A DNA stretch of 64,000 bases, taken from Microbacterium sp. SCN 70-27 (GTDB lineage Bacteria > Actinomycetota > Actinomycetes > Actinomycetales > Microbacteriaceae). Both the position numbers and the translations under genes were made by a program. The notes below the pieces were generated by a model. It searched no databases, was not told the origin of the DNA, and saw nothing but the letters and a program-made list of their open reading frames with translations. The stretch covers positions 72,270 to 136,269 of the forward strand of contig MEEK01000008.1 of assembly GCA_001724425.1 (NCBI GenBank), read 5' to 3'. Below, piece by piece: positions 37,340 to 44,920 of this stretch (positions within the stretch are counted from its first letter, which is position 1; every line of letters begins with the position of its first letter).

Positions 37340-37744
37340 TCAGGCGACGGGCTGCTGGAGGTCGACCACCCAGCGCCCGCCGTCGTGGGGCGTCTGGTGG
37401 TACACCTCGCGGCACGTCCCGACGGGGCGGAGCCCACGCCGTTCGACCTCGCGCATGAGGCCCTGCCACGCGGCCTGGATGCCGGCGAGGTCTCCGCCCT
37501 CGAGTCGCACGACGAGCGCGCGCGGCACGGCATCGAGGACGGCGGCGTCGAGCCCCGGCGGCACGTCGCCGGGCGCGACCTGCTCTGCTGCCGCAACGAT
37601 CGTCTCATCGCCGTCGACGGTGTAGTGGGCGACTCCCGGCGACGGCAACATCACCCCCGCCTGCATGAGTGCACCGACGAGCCGGTCGAACATCGGGCCG
37701 ATCTCGTTCTCGATCTCCGCCATGTCGGCGACGCGCGTCGACAT
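37340..37744 (-). pseudogene. GyrI-like effector domain, 3' part of a frameshifted MerR gene
   Basis: 134 residues in a different frame from the upstream MerR part. The sequence VADMAEIENEIGPMFDRLVGALMQAGV through REVYHQTPHDGGRWVVDLQQP is the GyrI-like (AraC E-binding) drug-recognition domain that normally follows the coiled coil of MerR proteins such as BmrR. It may still be made from its own ATG at 37744, which has TTGGAG nine bases upstream. Otherwise this is one gene broken by a one- or two-base indel, or a sequencing error. Confidence 0.75.
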
Positions 37745-38145
37745 GGCGCGAGCTCCAAGCGGGGAAGCTCCGTGATCGTGTACTCGGGTGTGGTGGACAT
37801 GGGATCATTCCTTTCGATCGTCCGGAGGCGCGCCTCGACGTGACGCATGCGCCGCACGTCGGCGTCGATCTGCGCACGGAGCTCGGCTCGCCGGTCTTCG
37901 AGCAGAGGCGTGATGCGCGGCGACGAGTCATCCTCGTCGAGCATCTGCCCGACCTCTTCGAGACGGAACCCGAGCTCCTTGAGTGCCACGAGCCGGTTCG
38001 CGCGATCGAGCTGTGCCGTCGAGTAGTAGCGGTAGCCGCTGTACGGATCGACACGCTCGGGCACGAGCAGGCCGAGCCCGTCGTAGTGGCGCAGCATGCG
38101 CTGCGACACCCCGACGAGGCGGGCGAACTCTCCGATACTCAACAT
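37651..38145 (-). CDS. MerR-family regulator, 5' part of a frameshifted gene
   Basis: 164 residues as read. LSIGEFARLVGVSQRMLRHYDGLGLL is the MerR helix-turn-helix and RLEEVGQMLDEDDSSPRITPLLEDRRAELRAQI the coiled coil. The last genuine residues are ITELPRLELA at about 37750; the remaining 30 residues are Arg/Ser-rich out-of-frame sequence covering the start of the GyrI-like domain. If the shift is real, the protein has a DNA-binding half without its ligand domain. Confidence 0.8.
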   Translation of the reverse strand: MLSIGEFARLVGVSQRMLRHYDGLGLLVPERVDPYSGYRYYSTAQLDRANRLVALKELGFRLEEVGQMLDEDDSSPRITPLLEDRRAELRAQIDADVRRMRHVEARLRTIERNDPMSTTPEYTITELPRLELAPCRRASPTWRRSRTRSARCSTGSSVHSCRRG

Positions 38146-38149
38146 GGTG

Positions 38150-38170
38150 CTGACACCGTGTCAGGGTCAA
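38150..38170 (-). promoter_or_regulatory. Dyad and -35 element before the MerR gene
   Basis: CTGACAC-C-GTGTCAG (38150-38164) next to TTGACC on the minus strand (38165-38170) looks like a MerR-type operator. A 19-bp spacer would place the -10 at 38140-38145, over the assumed start codon, so either the true start is later or the spacing is different. Confidence 0.5.
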
Positions 38171-38499
38171 GCGCCAGGTGCGCGCTCCGGCGCGACCGCG
38201 CGATCTGCACCTCAGGACAGGTGGCATCAGTACGGTGTACGCATGCAGATGCCCACCTTCGCGGGAGACGTCGGCGGCGCGGGCGCCACTGCAGAGGGCC
38301 TGATCGAGTCCGGGCGATTCGGCGAGGTCTGGTCACATGTGGTCATGTCCCCGAGTCCCGCGGGGCTTCCCCGAACGGGTATGGAGCCACGGGTGTTGCT
38401 ACTTGCCCCGATTGCTCTGGGCCTCGTTGTGATCGGCGCAGTGATCATCCGCGCTCACCGCAGCCGAGTGGGACCCAGCGCCTGAGCCCACCACCGTCG

Positions 38500-38567
38500 C
38501 GAAAGCAGGCTGTACCGACCCAATCGGGGGCTTGAGCCCCTCCCGGCGCCGATCCCCCCTGCTTTCG
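38500..38567. repeat. 68-bp palindromic repeat, copy 1
   Basis: The ends CGAAAGCAGG (38500-38509) and CCTGCTTTCG (38558-38567) are exact inverted repeats. The inside, with ACCGACC, TCGGGGGCTTGAG and GATC blocks, matches the copies at 38714 and 51190. Confidence 0.8.
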
Positions 38568-38713
38568 GAACACCCGACCGGAACGAGCAGACGAAGCAGC
38601 CCCGGCTCTCGCCGACAAAGCTCGCACACGAGCAGGTCGAGCCCACCAGGGTCACGCGCCAGGATCACGATCGAACACTCCGCGCGGCGGCCCGCCACGC
38701 CCGCCCGCCGTCG

Positions 38714-38781
38714 CGAAAGCAGGCTGAACCGACCTCATCGGGGGCTTGAGGCCCGACCGCGGCCGATCCGCCCTGCTTTCA
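38714..38781. repeat. 68-bp palindromic repeat, copy 2
   Basis: Same length and layout as copy 1, beginning CGAAAGCAGGCTG and ending CCTGCTTTC followed by AGAACACCC. The flank GCCCGCCCGCCGTCG on its left also precedes copy 3. Confidence 0.8.
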
Positions 38782-38825
38782 GAACACCCGGCCGCGCCGA
38801 ACAGCTCTGCACCACAATGGGAACC

Positions 38826-39209
38826 ATGAACGGCACCCGGATCGCCCGCATCAGCCTTCGTGTCGACGCCGTGTACTGCCTCGCATTGGGACTCCTCCTC
38901 GCGCTGTCCGCTCCGCTGACCAGCCCGTCTGTCGCCCTGCATCCGCTGCTTCTCGTCGGTGCCGGCGTGCTGACCGCGATCTGGGGGTGCTACGTGTGGA
39001 CGGCCGCGCGGGCGCAGCCGCTCCGCTCGCGGACGCGCCTTGTGATGATCGCGAACGTCGCGGCGAGCGCCGCACTCGCCGCGACCGGTCTGTTCGCCGA
39101 GACGGCCGTCCTGTTCGCCGCCGCGCTCGTGCTCGCGGTGGACGTCGCGGCGTTCGCCGTCAGCCAGGGCGTGGCCCTGCGGCGCATGGGTCCGCCGACG
39201 GCGGCGTAG
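38826..39209 (+). CDS. Small four-helix membrane protein
   Basis: 127 residues from the ATG at 38826 (an in-frame ATG three codons upstream is possible). Four hydrophobic segments of about 20 residues alternate with short basic loops (TAARAQPLRSRTR). Unknown function; looks like many uncharacterised actinobacterial integral membrane proteins. Convergent with apt. Confidence 0.72.
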   Translation: MNGTRIARISLRVDAVYCLALGLLLALSAPLTSPSVALHPLLLVGAGVLTAIWGCYVWTAARAQPLRSRTRLVMIANVAASAALAATGLFAETAVLFAAALVLAVDVAAFAVSQGVALRRMGPPTAA

Positions 39210-39219
39210 CCGCGAGAGT

Positions 39220-39738
39220 TCAGACGCGGAAGACGGTGTGCACGGGGCCGGCGGTCGCCTGCCCGCCGAGGCCCCCGAGTTCCATGATGACGGCGGTGCC
39301 GGCGAGAGCGAGACCGAGCTCGGTGAGCAACTGGTGCCCGGCGCGCAGCGTGCCGCCGGTCGCCAGGATGTCGTCCACCAGAAGCACTCGCGTTCCGCGC
39401 GGCAGGTCGTCGCTCATCTCGATCGACGCCGTGCCGTACTCGAGCGCGTAGTCGACGGATGCCGCGGGCCGCGGGAGCTTCCCGGCCTTGCGGATCGGCG
39501 CCATGCCGACGCCTGCCGCGATCGCGACGGCACCGGCGAGCATGAAGCCGCGCGCCTCGATCCCGGCGACGACGTCGAACCCGCCGGCGAAGGGCTCGAT
39601 CACGGCATCCACCACGGTCCGCAGCGCCGCAGCGTCCGCCATGAGCGGCGAGATGTCGCGGAAGAGGATGCCCGGTTCGGGGAAGTCGGGGATGGTCGCG
39701 ATGAGCGATTCGGCACGCGCAAGGCCGTCGGAGGTCAC
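39220..39738 (-). CDS. apt: Adenine phosphoribosyltransferase
   Basis: 172 residues from the GTG at 39738. Salvages adenine to AMP with PRPP. ATIPDFPEPGILFRDISPL, GIEARGFMLAGAVA and the PRPP loop VLLVDDILATGGTL are unmistakable. A TACGCT box (39745-39750) six bases before the GTG fits a leaderless message; longer reading frames upstream lack support. Confidence 0.97.
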   Translation of the reverse strand: MTSDGLARAESLIATIPDFPEPGILFRDISPLMADAAALRTVVDAVIEPFAGGFDVVAGIEARGFMLAGAVAIAAGVGMAPIRKAGKLPRPAASVDYALEYGTASIEMSDDLPRGTRVLLVDDILATGGTLRAGHQLLTELGLALAGTAVIMELGGLGGQATAGPVHTVFRV

Positions 39739-39819
39739 CGCCCCAGCGTACGCGGCGCGGCACCGCCAGCCGAAAACAGACCGTTCCACCGCGACGGAAG
39801 CCGACGGTCGCACCGCCGG

Positions 39820-39835
39820 TGGAAGCGCTTACACT
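39820..39835 (+). promoter_or_regulatory. LacI-type operator overlapping the -10 of the GH13 gene
   Basis: TGGAAGCGCTTACA (39820-39833), with the palindromic core AAGCGCTT, is the typical operator of LacI/GalR proteins. It overlaps a TACACT box (39830-39835) six bases before the ATG, so repression by the LacI protein encoded two bases after the GH13 gene is likely. Confidence 0.7.
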
Positions 39836-39841
39836 GAATGC

Positions 39842-41482
39842 ATGAATCACCCCGGCGCCGAGTGGTGGCGCACCGCTGTCATCTACCAGATCTACCCCCG
39901 CTCGTTCGCGGATGCCTCGGGCGACGGCATCGGCGACCTCGCCGGCATCACGGCGCACCTCGACGATCTGAGCTCGCTCGGCGTCGACGCCGTATGGCTC
40001 AGCCCCTTCTACCGCTCGCCGCAGAAGGATGCCGGGTACGACGTCGCCGACTACCGCGACATCGACCCGCTGTTCGGCACGCTCGCCGACGCCGACACGC
40101 TCATCGCGGCGGCGCACGAGCGCGGCATCCGGGTCGTCGTCGACCTCGTCCCGAACCACTCCTCCGATCAGCACGTGTGGTTCCAAGAGGCCCTCGCCGC
40201 GGCGCCCGGCAGCGCGGCCCGCGCCCGGTACCTCTTCCGCGACGGCCGAGGCCCTGCCGGCGACCAGCCGCCGAACAACTGGGAGTCGGTCTTCGGCGGG
40301 CCGGCCTGGACCCGCACGACGAACCCCGACGGCACCCCCGGCCAGTGGTACCTGCACCTGTTCGACACGAGCCAGCCCGACTTCGACTGGTCGAACCCCG
40401 AGGTGCAGGAGGAGTTCCGCGGCATCCTGCGCTTCTGGCTCGACCGCGGGGTCGACGGATTCCGCGTGGACGTCGCGCACGGGCTCGTGAAGACCGACGG
40501 GCTGCCCGACCACCTGCCGCCCGTCGACGCCGACAGCATGGGCGGTCACGACGAGGCGCCGTACTGGGGCCAGGACGGTGTGCACGAGATCTACCGCGAC
40601 TGGCACCGCGTGCTCGCCGAATACGACGGGGATCGGGCGCTGTGCGCCGAGGCATGGCTGCCGACGGTCGACCGCACGGCCGAATGGGTGCGCCCCGACG
40701 AGTTGCACCAGGCGTTCAACTTCCCGTACCTCATGACGGAGTGGGATGCCCCGGCGATCCGCGAGGTGATCTCCGAGTCGCTGCGCGCGTTCCCCGCCGT
40801 CGGCGCCCCCGCGACCTGGGTGCTGTCGAACCACGACGTCGTGCGGCACGCGTCGCGTCTCGCACTGACGGCGGAGAACCCGCAGGGGCACGGCATCGGC
40901 CCCGACTCCCCCGGCCAGCCGATCCCCGACGTGGGCCTTCGCCGCGGGCGTGCCGCGACGACCGTCATGCTCGCCCTCCCCGGCTCGGCCTACCTGTACC
41001 AGGGCGAGGAGCTGGGGCTGCCCGAGGTCATCCACCTGCCCGGAGACGTGCGGCAGGACCCGACGTGGTTCCGCACGAATCACGAGCGGTACGGTCGCGA
41101 CGGATGCCGCGTGCCGATCCCCTGGCGCGCGGATGCCCCGGCGTTCGGCTTCAACGACACCGGGGCGAGCTGGCTCCCGCAGCCCGCAGAGTGGGCCGCT
41201 CTCGCGCGCGATGTGCAGGAGGGCGACCCCGACTCGACGCTGTGGCTCTACCGGACCCTCCTCGCGACCCGCCGCGCGGAGGGGCTCGGGGGCGGGTCGC
41301 TCGAATGGCTCGGCGGCTTCGACGACGACGTCCTCGCGTTCCGGAACGGCGACGTGACGGTGATCGCGAACGTGTCGGATGCCCCGATCCCCCTCCCCGC
41401 AGGGACCCTCCTCGTCGCGAGCGAGCCGTTCGAGGGGGCGGAGCTCCCCGTCGACACGGCCGTCTGGCTGCGGGCGGACTGA
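39842..41482 (+). CDS. Alpha-glucosidase / oligo-1,6-glucosidase, GH13 family
   Basis: 546 residues. GH13 motifs in order: DLVPNHSS (region I), GFRVDVAHG with nucleophile Asp210, CAEAW with acid/base Glu270 and LSNHDVVRH with Asp332. The QIYPRSFADASGDGIGDLAGI start is typical of cytoplasmic alpha-glucosidases that cut maltose, isomaltose or sucrose-like sugars. No signal peptide. ATG at 39842 follows a -10 box by six bases, so it is probably leaderless. A LacI gene follows directly. Confidence 0.95.
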   Translation: MNHPGAEWWRTAVIYQIYPRSFADASGDGIGDLAGITAHLDDLSSLGVDAVWLSPFYRSPQKDAGYDVADYRDIDPLFGTLADADTLIAAAHERGIRVVVDLVPNHSSDQHVWFQEALAAAPGSAARARYLFRDGRGPAGDQPPNNWESVFGGPAWTRTTNPDGTPGQWYLHLFDTSQPDFDWSNPEVQEEFRGILRFWLDRGVDGFRVDVAHGLVKTDGLPDHLPPVDADSMGGHDEAPYWGQDGVHEIYRDWHRVLAEYDGDRALCAEAWLPTVDRTAEWVRPDELHQAFNFPYLMTEWDAPAIREVISESLRAFPAVGAPATWVLSNHDVVRHASRLALTAENPQGHGIGPDSPGQPIPDVGLRRGRAATTVMLALPGSAYLYQGEELGLPEVIHLPGDVRQDPTWFRTNHERYGRDGCRVPIPWRADAPAFGFNDTGASWLPQPAEWAALARDVQEGDPDSTLWLYRTLLATRRAEGLGGGSLEWLGGFDDDVLAFRNGDVTVIANVSDAPIPLPAGTLLVASEPFEGAELPVDTAVWLRAD

Positions 41483-41484
41483 CC

Positions 41485-42507
41485 GTGGTGAGCCTCGACG
41501 ACGTCGCCCGCGCCGCCGGGGTCTCCACGGCCACGGCCTCGCGCGCCCTCAGCGGGCGTGGGCGATCGTCGGAGGCGACCCGGGAACGCGTGCGCGCGGC
41601 GGCGGAGGCGCTCGGCTACGTGGCATCCGCCACGGCGTCGAGCCTCGCGTCGGGACGGGCGGAGAACATCGGCGTCGTCGTGGCTCTGATCGACCGCTGG
41701 TTCTTCGCCCGTGTGCTCGACGGGATCGCCTCGCGCCTCGCGCCCGAGGGGTACGACATCACGCTGTACAACGTGACCGACGACCCGGCGCAGCGGCGGC
41801 ACCTGTTCGAGACGTCGCTGCGCCGGGGGCGCGTCGACGGGCTCATCGTCCTGTCGACGCCACTGTCGGACGACGAGGTCGCTCGGCTCGGCGTGCTCGA
41901 CCTGCCGATCGTCGGGCTCGGCGTCCCCCGCGCCGAGGTCGACGGGCTGCGAGTCGACGACACCGCGGTCGGGCGGGCGGCGACCGCGCACCTTCTCGCG
42001 CTCGGCCACCGCGACATCGCCCACATCGGGTTCTCGGTCTCCGACGAGTCCGGCTCCGACCCCGCCCTCGACATCCCGACGCGGCGGCGACGCGGATTCG
42101 AGCAGGCGATGGCGGATGCCCCGGGGGCACGCGCCCGCTTCGTCGCCGCGGACTTCACCGTCGCGGGCGGACGGCAGGCCGCGCTCGACCTGTTGGCCGG
42201 GCCGAACCCGCCGACGGCGATCTTCGCGGCGTCCGACGAGCTCGCGTACGGCGTGCTCCAGGCCGCGCGCGACCGTGGCGTCGCCGTCCCCGCCGACCTG
42301 TCGGTCATCGGCGTGGACGGGCACGAGCTGGCGGAACTGTTCGACCTGACGACGATCGACCAGTTCCCTCATGATCAGGGCGTCCGCGCGGGCGACGCGA
42401 TCCTCGCGGCGCTCGGGCAGGGGACGGGCGAGCCTCCCGCGGCACCCCTCCCCTTCGCCCTCGTCACCCGCGGCACGACCGCCCCGCCGTTAGGCTCGAA
42501 CGCATGA
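41485..42507 (+). CDS. LacI-family regulator of the GH13 gene
   Basis: 340 residues from the GTG at 41485, two bases after the GH13 stop (a second GTG follows immediately). LDDVARAAGVSTATASRALSGRG is the helix-turn-helix, then the hinge ASSLASGRAENIGVVV and a sugar-binding core with IFAASDELAYGVLQ and VIGVDGHELAELFDLTTIDQ. Expected to bind the AAGCGCTT-cored operator at 39820. Confidence 0.93.
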   Translation: MVSLDDVARAAGVSTATASRALSGRGRSSEATRERVRAAAEALGYVASATASSLASGRAENIGVVVALIDRWFFARVLDGIASRLAPEGYDITLYNVTDDPAQRRHLFETSLRRGRVDGLIVLSTPLSDDEVARLGVLDLPIVGLGVPRAEVDGLRVDDTAVGRAATAHLLALGHRDIAHIGFSVSDESGSDPALDIPTRRRRGFEQAMADAPGARARFVAADFTVAGGRQAALDLLAGPNPPTAIFAASDELAYGVLQAARDRGVAVPADLSVIGVDGHELAELFDLTTIDQFPHDQGVRAGDAILAALGQGTGEPPAAPLPFALVTRGTTAPPLGSNA

Positions 42508-43718
42508 GCATCGATCTCGAGGCCCTCTACATCGACCTTCATCGGCATCCGGAACTCTCCTTCCAGGAGACGCGGACGGCCGGAGTCGTCACCCGCGAAC
42601 TCTCCGCCCTCGGCCTTCCGTTCACCGAGGGGCTCGGCAAGACCGGCGTCGCGACCGTCATCGAGAACGGCTCCGGGCCCGTCGTGTGGCTGCGCGCCGA
42701 CATGGACGGCCTTCCCGTCGAGGAGCAGACCGGGCTCGCCTACGCCTCCACGGCGCGCGGCACGGACCCCGCCGGCACCGATGTGCCCGTCATGCACGCG
42801 TGCGGCCACGACATGCACGTGACGGCGATGCTCGGCGCGCTCGAGCGGCTCGTCGAGACGAAGGACGAGTGGTCGGGAACCGTCGTCGCCGTCTTCCAGC
42901 CCGCCGAGGAGTACGGCGCCGGCGCGCAGGCGATGATCGCCGACGGCGTGCTGGACGCTCTGCCGAAGCCCGACATCGTGCTCGGCCAGCATCTGACGCC
43001 GCTCCCCGCCGGCACGATCGGCGTGCGTCCGGGCACCCAGATGGCCGCCTCGGACGGGCTCACGGTGCGCCTCCTCGGTCGCGGCGGGCACGGGTCGCGC
43101 CCGCACGCGACGATCGACCCCATCGTGATGGCGGCCGCGACGGTCATGCGCCTGCAGACGATCGTCTCGCGCGAGATCGACCCGCGCGAGATGGCGGTCG
43201 TCACGATCGGCTCGATCCACGCGGGCCTGAAGAACAACATCATCCCCGCCGAAGCGAAGCTGGAACTCAGCCTCCGCTACCCCGACGACGACGCACGCGC
43301 CGACGTGCTGGCCCGGGTCGAACGGATCGTCCGGGCCGAGGCGCAGGCATCCGGCGCCGTCGACGAGCCCGTCATCACGACCGACCACAGCCTGCCGCCG
43401 ACGATCAACGACGCGGATGCCACGGCGCGGCTCACCGACGCATGGGACCGTGCCTTCGGCGAGGGCACCGTCGTCGACCCGGGGATGTTCACCGGCAGCG
43501 AGGACGTGTCGTGGTTCGCGCGCGAAGCGGGCGTGCCGCTCGTGTACTGGTTCTGGGGCGGGCTCGACCCGCAGCGGTACGCCGATGCGGTCGCGCGCGG
43601 CACGGTCAACGAGGAGATCCCGACGAACCACTCGCCGTTCTTCGCGCCCATCCTGCACCCCACGATCGAGCGCGGTGTCGACGCGCTCGTCGTCGCCGCA
43701 CGGGAGTTCCTCGCGTGA
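42504..43718 (+). CDS. M20-family amidohydrolase
   Basis: 404 residues. HRHPELSFQE, the metal-site blocks HACGHDMHV and QPAEEYGAGAQAM, and the lid-domain RGGHGSRPHATIDPI are those of the AmhX/IAA-amino-acid hydrolase branch, which cleaves N-acyl amino acids. The last conserved His is in TNHSPFF. It overlaps LacI by four bases, yet TAGGCT (42491-42496) seven bases before its ATG suggests it also has its own promoter inside lacI. Confidence 0.94.
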   Translation: MSIDLEALYIDLHRHPELSFQETRTAGVVTRELSALGLPFTEGLGKTGVATVIENGSGPVVWLRADMDGLPVEEQTGLAYASTARGTDPAGTDVPVMHACGHDMHVTAMLGALERLVETKDEWSGTVVAVFQPAEEYGAGAQAMIADGVLDALPKPDIVLGQHLTPLPAGTIGVRPGTQMAASDGLTVRLLGRGGHGSRPHATIDPIVMAAATVMRLQTIVSREIDPREMAVVTIGSIHAGLKNNIIPAEAKLELSLRYPDDDARADVLARVERIVRAEAQASGAVDEPVITTDHSLPPTINDADATARLTDAWDRAFGEGTVVDPGMFTGSEDVSWFAREAGVPLVYWFWGGLDPQRYADAVARGTVNEEIPTNHSPFFAPILHPTIERGVDALVVAAREFLA

Positions 43719-44599
43719 GTTGGTCGGACCTCGGCATGCCGGAGCCTCCGGAGCCGAGCGGCAACGAGACGCCCGGCCCCCGCCCCGCCAAGGCGCCCAA
43801 ACCGCCGAAGCCCGCGAAGGAGCCGAAGCAGCCGCGGCAGGCGCGGCAGGCATCCCCCGCGGACGAGGGCGGCGGGGGTGGTTCGCGCACCCCGCTCGTG
43901 CTCGGCATCGTCGCCGCCGTCCTGTTCGTCGCTGTCGTCGTGACGCTCGCCGTCGCTCTCACCCGCCCGAGGGACGAGGCCTCCCCGGCGCCGGCGCCGC
44001 CGCCCTCCTCGTCGGAGGCGCCCGCGCCCGCTCCGTCGCAGAGCCAGACGACCGCCCCCGACGAAGTCGGTGAGCCCACCGCACTCGACTTCTCGGGCGC
44101 CGGCTTCACCCTCGTCGACGACGACAAGCGCACGGTCTTCACGTTCGGCTGGCGCGACGACGTCGCACCGGCTGTCTCGGCACTCACCAAGGCCTTCGGG
44201 GCCCCGCCGACCCAACGCGTCGAACCGGGCGACGGCAGCCACTACCCCGACTACACGGTGTACCAGTGGGACGGGTTCATGCTCTTCGACATGATCCCGA
44301 CGCCCGGGGGCACGTCGCGGGCAGACTACGCGCAGCCGAGCTACGCGCTGTTCTCCCGCAACGAGGTCGGCGGTATCGCGATGACCGCCGAGCACGGTCT
44401 CACGATCGGGATGACGGTCGACGCCGTGCGCGCGGCCACCCCCGACGCCGAGATCCCGCGCGGCAACGTCGGGGCGATCCGCTTCGCCTTCGACACCGCG
44501 CGCTCGAGCATCGGCGACCCGCTGCAGTACAGCACGTTCGCGGACACCGACGGGACCGTCGTCACGCGGGTCCTGTACTACCTGTACTCCCAGCTCTGA
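43715..44599 (+). CDS. Single-pass membrane protein with Pro/Ala linker and extracellular domain
   Basis: 294 residues from the GTG at 43715 overlapping the previous stop. A Pro/Lys-rich cytoplasmic tail (KAPKPPKPAKEPKQPRQ) of 50 residues leads to one helix (TPLVLGIVAAVLFVAVVVTLAVAL), then a Pro/Ala/Ser linker and an extracellular domain of about 180 residues (FSGAGFTLVDDDKRTVFTFGWRDD). No family recognised; the layout resembles secreted sensor or cell-wall-associated proteins. Probably coupled to the amidohydrolase by translation. Confidence 0.78.
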   Translation: MSWSDLGMPEPPEPSGNETPGPRPAKAPKPPKPAKEPKQPRQARQASPADEGGGGGSRTPLVLGIVAAVLFVAVVVTLAVALTRPRDEASPAPAPPPSSSEAPAPAPSQSQTTAPDEVGEPTALDFSGAGFTLVDDDKRTVFTFGWRDDVAPAVSALTKAFGAPPTQRVEPGDGSHYPDYTVYQWDGFMLFDMIPTPGGTSRADYAQPSYALFSRNEVGGIAMTAEHGLTIGMTVDAVRAATPDAEIPRGNVGAIRFAFDTARSSIGDPLQYSTFADTDGTVVTRVLYYLYSQL

Positions 44600-44858
44600 C
44601 GCGCGAGGGATGCGGGACGGGCTCCCGGGCATCCGCGAGCTGCCGTCCCGACAGCACGCCCGGCAGCCCGCGCCCCGCGCGCGTCGTGAACAGCAGCACG
44701 ATCGCCGTCCCCGCGAACAGCAGCTGCAGTGCATTCCACGGCGCAGGCAGCCCTCCGCGGCGGCTGTAGCTGAGCGCGACGAACGGCACGAACAGGGCGA
44801 TGCCCACGAGCACGCCGAGCCCCATGGCGAGCGCCCCCGAGTAGACCTCGTTTCCCAT
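44562..44858 (-). CDS. Small two-helix membrane protein
   Basis: 98 residues. Two hydrophobic helices (ALAMGLGVLVGIALFVPFVAL and LQLLFAGTAIVLLF) and a basic tail. AAGGATCG precedes the ATG. The last 38 bases overlap the convergent gene ending at 44599, so the very C terminus may differ. Unknown function, divergent from the potassium transporter. Confidence 0.65.
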   Translation of the reverse strand: MGNEVYSGALAMGLGVLVGIALFVPFVALSYSRRGGLPAPWNALQLLFAGTAIVLLFTTRAGRGLPGVLSGRQLADAREPVPHPSRVRAGSTGSTGPA

Positions 44859-44883
44859 TCATCGATCCTTTCATCCCGGCGAA

Positions 44884-44920
44884 TTGCGCACGCCCGCCGC
44901 AAGGCGTAATGTCGCCCGCC
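44884..44920 (+). promoter_or_regulatory. Promoter of the KimA-like gene
   Basis: TTGCGC (44884-44889), 17-bp spacer, TAATGT (44907-44912). The tempting ATG at 44909 lies inside the -10, so transcription should begin at about 44919-44921, at the GTG. Confidence 0.7.

Larger units (their letters stand above)
38171..38816. other. Spacer of about 650 bases with repeats and no confident gene
   Basis: Apart from two copies of a 68-bp palindromic repeat, I see only a weak 34-codon frame at 38381-38485 encoding a single hydrophobic helix (PRVLLLAPIALGLVVIGAVII) with a basic tail; it has no ribosome site or promoter I can identify. Confidence 0.5.

Noticed and set aside
38381-38485. 34-codon hydrophobic frame in the 38 kb spacer
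   Set aside because: No ribosome site, no promoter, no neighbour support; too short to claim.
44859-44908. Possible ydaO (c-di-AMP) riboswitch before the KimA-like gene
   Set aside because: Only about 60 bases separate the divergent genes and the promoter reaches the start codon; no room for the structure.
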